Below, piece after piece: positions 57,776-64,000 of a stretch of 64,000 nucleotides of DNA (position 1 is the first letter of the stretch; each line of letters begins with the position of its first letter). This stretch comes from Lytechinus pictus (lineage: Eukaryota > Echinodermata > Echinoidea > Temnopleuroida > Toxopneustidae): assembly GCF_037042905.1 (NCBI RefSeq), contig NC_087261.1, positions 10,802,217 to 10,866,216 of the forward strand. The letters are read 5' to 3'. The notes below the pieces were generated by a model. It saw only the letters and a list, made by a program, of their open reading frames with translations. It was not told the DNA's origin and ran no database searches. The position numbers and the translations under genes are program-made.

Positions 57776-60734
57776 TTTTTACTAGCTATCTCGCTAAACA
57801 TTCTCGCTTCCCGAGCTGCTCCAAACTGTTCATTCCTCTAATCCTATCAATGTCAGATATTTGATTTGGTCTTGTAATAATTACTTACGCCTGACAGCAC
57901 AACCGATCTAGTTTCATAACAGAGATTTCAGGTGACGAAAGATGATCTCTGCTGTTCCTATGATCAACAATAGACGAATAAACTTATCGGCTTGAACAAT
58001 CTGCGTCTGTCATTCAAAACGTCTCTACGAAAATAAAACTTGGTCTTGAAATCGATCATCACTTGATCGGATCGGAGTGACGGTGATCGTATCGTGTTCG
58101 GTCTCGCCGTCGCCGTCTGCACATGTTTGAAATAAACGAGATGCCCGGTGGTGAAAAACAAAATAATTGCCTCAAACCTGACAGCAAGGCATGGATGTGT
58201 ATTAGTATTGATTTCACATCTTTGATTAATTCAGAGGTATACTTTGGATGTTGATTGACTTAAATGTGCACCTGCGAGCAAGGATTGTGTTACTTGTTTG
58301 GATAAACGATTCAGTTAATTGCCACTATGACTTATATAAAATTATTACTCCTTTGAAAATAGAGTCATTGAGGATTAGATGGCTTTGTCATTACATGATG
58401 TGTAACTCTGTGTCGGTGTCTCCATCTTTTGTCTCAATGGCAATATTGCAGTCACATTTGCGTGAAGTTATAACACAAATTTTCATTTTATTATTATTAT
58501 GTTTTTTGGGGGGAGGGGGTAAGTGCTTGATATTTGATAGGTTCCCTTCCTGTTGAATGAAAAAAAATAAATAGAGCACAATTTGAGCAGATTATGGGAC
58601 CGTCTACCGGGGGATGGTACATCCCCATAAATTTCCCTGAAAGAAGAGATATCATAGGCCTTTATCTATTTCTGCATGGAAGAATAACATTTCCCTATTA
58701 TTGCAGTGGAATAATGAAACCACAATTTTGAGGGGACACAATATAGTGTATGTGGCCAAATGTTAAAAAATAAGGCACAAGCAAACGAAGCGAGAGATAT
58801 CTTCGTTTTGCCTTTTTAACATGAAACTCTAATTTTGTCATAGACTTCAGTATAGTTTTAAACAAAAGTCTTATCCTCCTTTAGGTTTCCTCATTTGTAA
58901 AAACCTTCAAATGACATAATAATCTATTCCACGGAATATTTCCATCAAATCCAAAGACAGATTCTATTTTATAATTGATGTTTCAGCTGTAGAAGTCAAT
59001 TACATGTAATTTCAAGGCAGAATGTATTAACATGGACAATATGCAAACTAAAGAGGGCGCTCGACCACTTTACATCAGGCCCAGTTGATATGACTGTATC
59101 CCTGAACTCTACAAAGCTCATTCGGTGACAACCACTTGGTTCTGTATACATGCGGTACTATTATTTGCATGGTTACGGAAAACATACAACGCTATTTTTT
59201 TTTATATTTCACGCATTTCGTAACAAATAATGGGGGTAAACTGATATTTACTAGAATTTTTAAATTTTACGTAAAATGTTGTAGAGATCAGAAAGCGTTC
59301 ATTGGAAAAACCTGTTAAAAATAAAAGTTTCCTCTGATTTCACAACTCATACTAGCCATATGCCAAATTATTGACAATAAACTGAAGTAAAGAATTCTTT
59401 CTATTATATATATATATATAAATTTTATTTAAAAATCATCAAGTTGGCTCATAATATGATAAAGGCTGTTATTGCAATACAAAACAATTATATACACAAT
59501 CATAGTCACCACAATACCCATAAAAAGATAAGAACCAATGTTGGATAACATGACAAGTTCAACAACATTACTCCTATTTTTTTTCTGTGGAGTGTGATCA
59601 AGGGAGCATTTCATGAACAGGTTTGGGGTTGATTTCCACTTAGTAATTTGCTCTTAGCCAATCAGATGCAAGGAATTTCTGTACTTTATTATCTGCACCT
59701 GAAAATCACTGACGTCCCCATGATACTATTCTTATGAACCTTGACACATTTAGAGGCCTACAGATATTAATTTAAAAAAGAAAAATGGTTATCTACACGG
59801 TTTCACTATGATGTGTATTATAAGAATTTGCTCTGATATGTCCACAAGTTTGGTTGTCATGATTGCTTTCAAATCCATATGCATAACAAGAAAGAACTTA
59901 GGTGAATTATTATCTAATCATCTTTTACAAATATGATCCAAATATGTAAAATATTTTTTTGATTTAATGTTATTCAAGGAAATTTATCCAGCTCCATCAA
60001 ATTAATGTATTTAAAAGCTGTGATTTTGTATTTCAAGAAAAGGTAAATATACAGTACTCAACAGTCATATCTGCGTATATTTCAAATAGAACAGAACAAA
60101 AAATTAAAATTGCTACCTGAATAAAATACATGTGTGCCCACATTAGCATTCCATATGTGCACACATGTACTTTATTAATTACATGTGTGTAAACATAATT
60201 AAAATTTCATACTTTTATGAACAGAATCATTTGACTACACAATAAAAGATGATATATAAAAAATAATTGATGGAATAATATACAGTAATCTCTGATAAAA
60301 CCATCATTGTAGCCAGGGCAAGGTTACCTCAAAGAATTGTTTTAACTGTTGATCAAACTTTTGCTAACATTCATCTTCTTTTCATAATGAGTCTGACAAC
60401 TCCCTGCCCCCTACCAAAAAAAAAAGGCCCACAGAAAATTAATGTCAGTCCAGGGTGAATTCACATTTTAATGCCATATGGTACAGAGCCCAGACATAAC
60501 AAGGTAATCTGCCCTTTTTTTTGTAGCATTCTTTCAAGATGACTCATGGTAATGAACAAGCACAGTGAGTTATTTTCTGATCTGTCCAAGCCTCATTCTA
60601 TTAATCAATAAACAGGATGAACTGGTGGTCTAGTTCACATCCCCCAATTACCACAAGAGACATCCTTTTCATGAACTTGATCATGAGAACTTGGGAGGAT
60701 TAGGGCACATGTTGGAAAAGAGCTAACAATAGCA
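57776..60734. other. Non-coding AT-rich DNA
   Basis: No named gene. A small GC-rich patch at about 58030-58120 (minus frame 57964-58161) is followed on the minus strand by a donor-like AGGC|GTAAGT near 57892, but no exon start is clear. (TA)n near 59406. Confidence 0.4.
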
Positions 60735-60738
60735 TTAA

Positions 60739-61306
60739 AGGAGAATGAAACCCTTGAAACCAGCTGAATCCCTATAAAAGAGAAAAAACGAAGAAACATA
60801 TTGTTGAAAGTTTGAGGAAGATTGAATGAATAATGAGAAAGTTATGAGCTTTTAAATGTCGAGATCACTAATGCCATGTAGATCCTCCCATTGGCAATGC
60901 GACCAAGATCTGTGATGTCACACACGTACAACTCCCTCATTACTTTAGTACTTATTTCACTTATATTCTCACTTTTATAGAGTCTATCACAAGGTGAGAG
61001 GACAAGTACAGAGGTTTCACAACATTATATCATTGATGAATCGTTTGTCATATGATTAGAATGAGCAAAAAGAGATGTTTTGGGGTATAATTTCAGTGTC
61101 CAAAAGGGGAGAGTTGTTCATCTGTGACATCATAGATCTTAGTCGCATTGCCAATGGGAGGATCTCCATAGCATTAGTGATCTCGACATTCAAATGCTCA
61201 TAACTCTTCTATTGCTAGTCCTATTTTACTCAAACTTTTGTTGATCTTATTCTTTGATTTTTCTGCTTTCACAAAAGCTAACTTGCTCCAAGAGTTTCAT
61301 TCTCCT
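60739..61306. mobile_element. 568-bp TTAA-flanked foldback MITE (Kolobok-like)
   Basis: Ends are AGGAGAATGAAACCC and AGAGTTTCATTCTCCT, with TTAA on both sides (60735-60738 and 61307-61310). Long inner inverted blocks follow: GTCGAGATCACTAATGCCAT / ATTAGTGATCTCGACATTC and CTCCCATTGGCAATGCGACC / CGCATTGCCAATGGGAG. No coding capacity. Confidence 0.88.
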
Positions 61307-61310
61307 TTAA

Positions 61311-61508
61311 GGGAAGGAGAGACAGGGAGAGAGAGAAAGAGAGAACAATGTGACCTTTTCCAGGTCACCTGACACCCAAAGTCTCTTCATGAAGGTTTGT
61401 TGAGGCTTCAATAAACAAAGCAAGATAGAGGCGAATTACAATTTCCAGGAATAAGCTATTCCATACATGAATGTCAAGATTACAGACCCCATTAAACCTG
61501 AAACAAAT
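61311..61508. other. Short non-coding spacer
   Basis: A purine-rich GAGA stretch at 61315-61345, then unassigned sequence between two mobile elements. Confidence 0.4.
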
Positions 61509-61516
61509 GGATACAT

Positions 61517-61961
61517 CCCAGGGGGGGGGGGGGGGGGGGGCAGTCAAATATATTTTTGTACACACGCGTGACCAAGGAATTTCCAAACACCCCCTAAACG
61601 AGTTTTTCTATGTGTGCAAAATAACCCCCTAAACAAGTTTTCGTGGGCTTTATATTTACACATTTTGGCCCCTAAACAAGTTGTCGCCAAAATATGACCT
61701 TGGGGAAAAAATACCCTAAACACGTTTGGCTAGTCTTAAAAAAAAGCTTTGGGGGGAAAAAACATACCCTAAATACGTTTGACCCCGCGATTGACCATTG
61801 ACCAGTCTTTCAAAACCACCCTTTTTCTTGAAAATCTGTGTTTTTGATACCCTTAACGAGTCCACGCGCGGTCCGCGTCCAAAACTGAAAAAAAAAAAAA
61901 CCTTTAAACGCGTTTTTTGGTCACGCGTTTGTACAGCAATATATTTGACTGGCCCCCCCGG
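61517..61961. mobile_element. 445-bp G-run-ended foldback element with an 8-bp duplication
   Basis: Left end CCCA, about 20 G, then CAGTCAAATATATTTTTGTA. The right end is the complement, ATATTTGACTGG then C-run and GG. GGATACAT is present at 61509-61516 and 61962-61969. Inside, CCCCTAAACAAGTTTT and CCCTAAACACGTTT phrases repeat about every 50 bp. Terminus type, duplication length, a GCG(T)GACC word and the CCTAAACACGTTT phrase are shared with the 6.5-kb element at 46975-53517. Confidence 0.78.
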
Positions 61962-62129
61962 GGATACATGTATGTAGCAAAAACAAGTAACAGCAAATGA
62001 CCTATGATAGAGACTGACTCTGGAGAACATGTTCACTTGTAACAGGGAGCTGTGAGGAAGGAGCTGTAACCCCTGTTATTTACACAAAACCATTCATGGG
62101 TCTTAAAGCATAACAATTAATCTGTAATA

Positions 62130-62516
62130 CCCCTTTCATAAACCCAATAAAACATATCCTCCAATTAGCCGCCTAAGAGTAATGCGGATAATTCAATAAA
62201 AATTGCGTTCACAAACTCCATAAATTATTTTTACGAGCGCCCGTCCTGAAAAAGGCGGATAATCGTCATGACAACTGGACACGCCCCCTCCAATGCAGTT
62301 GTGTTGGAAAAGGGTGACCTTGTGACCGCACCATGGCAATTATCCGCATTATTTGGAAATACGTTCATAAACTCAAAATCTTGTCCCGATGCCGCTATTA
62401 TGCGGATAATAGCAGCATCAGAATAATGCGGATAACTCTTGTCCTCCTCTGATTTTACGACCAAATTATGCTGCTATTAGCCGCATAATTGTGTTTTATT
62501 GGGTTTATGAAAGGGG
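62130..62516. mobile_element. 387-bp foldback MITE with TA duplication
   Basis: Ends CCCCTTTCATAAACCCAATA and TATTGGGTTTATGAAAGGGG, with TA on each side (62128-62129 and 62517-62518). Subterminal GCGGATAA words appear in both orientations at least seven times. TA duplications suggest a Tc1/mariner-type mobiliser, which is inferred. The minus frame at 62231-62464 is incidental. Confidence 0.88.
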
Positions 62517-62518
62517 TA

Positions 62519-64000
62519 TAACTTTCCGCTTGGCTTTGAAATCCCATTCTTCTGCTGAGGTGATGTTCGGGAGCCTAGTACCAGTTTTGAAATCCATAGA
62601 AATATTGGTTAAATTGCTATTATATAAATGATAAAGCTCATGAATTGCTTGTGATAGGAATAGACACTAAACAATTTCTCGAATTTAACACTATGCCCAT
62701 CTCTTAATATATGTACCAGAGTCGATCAAAGGAGAATTAGATACAAAAATTCATTATTTGAGAATGTTCCGATCACTTGCCCAAATTTAAATGTCCTGTC
62801 GTTTAATCCATGATTAAATCTTTGATAATATAAAGTACTTTGCTTGTGTATGTTTTCGCATGTTTTTTGTATTTTTGCAATTGAAAAAAGTATGAAATTA
62901 CCAAACTTTGTGACCGTGCGTTCACTCATGAAACACATTACATGTATCATCAATATGGACAGATAACAGTTGATGAGATACCATACACACAGAGTGCATT
63001 AAGTGTATTGTACCATGTACACACATACATATACATACAGTGTAAGGTGACATAACATTATTCCTGTGACATTTGCTCCAGTCTTATTCCTCAAAGGGCA
63101 TAGGGTTAGAGTAACGGGGATGTGTGTATCGCATTGTAATGTGTACACCCAAAGCTTTTCTTTACATTCAACCAATTAAAAGTTATTGTGACTCTATTAG
63201 CAGAGTCCAAGGTTGCACCCTAAAATTTGATTTGGCACAGGATGCATTATATCCATTGTGGGCAAAGAGTTGAACACTTACAATTTGGGAATTCCATTAT
63301 CTAACCTGCCGGTTAACAGATGCAGATTAGCACCTAAATGTAACATATCGGCGACACTTAAGCTTGGGGTCAGACGAGAGCAAACTGATTCCACTCCTTC
63401 CTGACACCTCCATATTTGTAATTAAGACTGCTTGAATAATTGTCTACATGCATCTCAAACTTTTTAAGAAAAACTGTAGCATAGAATAATGAAAAAGAGC
63501 AAGAACATATAGATAACATGGCTAAAAGTCTTTGTAGTACTCCTTTTCTAGTCAGAACTTTGACTCTTCTTTGACTATACCGTAGGTCCCACAAACTGAT
63601 ATCCATGTTGGATGAAAGAAAATTATACTTCTCGTAGTCACGATTATGATGAAATCCATCTTGAATGCTAATTTTTCTGGAATTCTAAGCAACAATTGAT
63701 TTCTTTCTCTTCAGTTGTTCTTTCCATATAGCAATATAGAAATATCAGTAATGATGTTCAAACTTTCTCACATTTTCTGCTACTCTCTGCTTGGTCCCAT
63801 ATATGGAAATCGATGTAGGCTTGCGTCTCATTCTTGTAGTATCCCACTGAACCTGAAGTACTTTACATCCTTCTACTCTCTGTCACTCTCCGTCCGGTCC
63901 CAGGTGCTTAAATCTATGCAATGAACTTATTGTATATTTCACTTTTTTAAGTCATTTTGATAGGGCTACATTTCCATCTTCCCACTTATGCTCTCTTTGT
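62519..64000. other. Non-coding DNA to window end
   Basis: No gene assigned. The minus frame at 63370-63606 (MDISLWDLRYSQRRVKVLTR…) is moderately protein-like but has no recognised domain or splice context. Confidence 0.35.

Overview
The window looks like a stretch of a marine invertebrate deuterostome nuclear genome, most likely a sea urchin or another echinoderm. The signs are a metazoan Id-type helix-loop-helix gene with introns, AT-rich non-coding DNA, frequent G/C homopolymers, and many short foldback transposons. It also carries repeat motifs I associate from memory with echinoid genomes: dispersed GAGCGCGAAGCGCGAGC phrases, the 'TGACCTTTGACCTTG...GTGACCTGAAACTC' repeat, and frequent TAGGCCTA and TACATGTA words. 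No search was run, so the taxon is an inference.

Genes. The one confidently named gene is on the minus strand. Coding exon 1 of an Id/extramacrochaetae-family HLH repressor lies at 20120-20650. I found a matching exon 2 at 12955-13110 (coding 13015-13110) with a phase-0 junction, which completes a predicted 208-residue protein. Exon 2 ends with a good donor 60 nt past the stop, so the 3' UTR is probably also spliced. A candidate terminal exon is at about 10024-10395. Two further plus-strand exons are supported by splice signals: a clean 82-nt internal exon at 28715-28796, and a first exon at 34591-34641 behind a promoter-like region with four CACGTG E-boxes, CCAAT and E2F-like sites. I cannot name either gene. 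Weaker promoter-like or exon-like islands lie at 24960-25110 (CRE plus RFX X-box), 31861-31931, 44480-45380 and 54960-55230.

Mobile DNA fills most of the rest. A hAT-type element with a perfect 8-bp target duplication lies at 30109-30980. Five TTAA-flanked foldbacks with AGG ends, Kolobok-like, lie at about 26.9, 29.4, 36.0, 57.3 and 60.7 kb. A TA-flanked MITE is at 62130-62516. A foldback with an 11-bp target duplication is at 33251-33441. Others are a tRNA-derived SINE (32620-32747), a LINE-like 3' tail near 40.1 kb, MITE copies near 2.1, 5.4, 6.9 and 26.4 kb, and a 129-bp tandem repeat at 45432-45830.

The most unusual object is a 6.5-kb composite foldback at 46975-53517, bounded by an 8-bp duplication (GCTTTATT). 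Its long inverted ends begin with CCC-G-run termini and carry a 16-bp GATAGACCGCGGGTCC satellite. Inside are a second foldback with its own array of 32-bp palindromes, a roughly 3-kb array of GAGCGCGAAGCGCGAGC phrases, and a 720-bp polypyrimidine tract. A 445-bp element at 61517-61961 has the same kind of terminus and an 8-bp duplication, so it may be a small relative. I see no transposase in either.

Most open reading frames of 60-170 codons in this window have no splice context, no start context or no recognisable family, and were left out.
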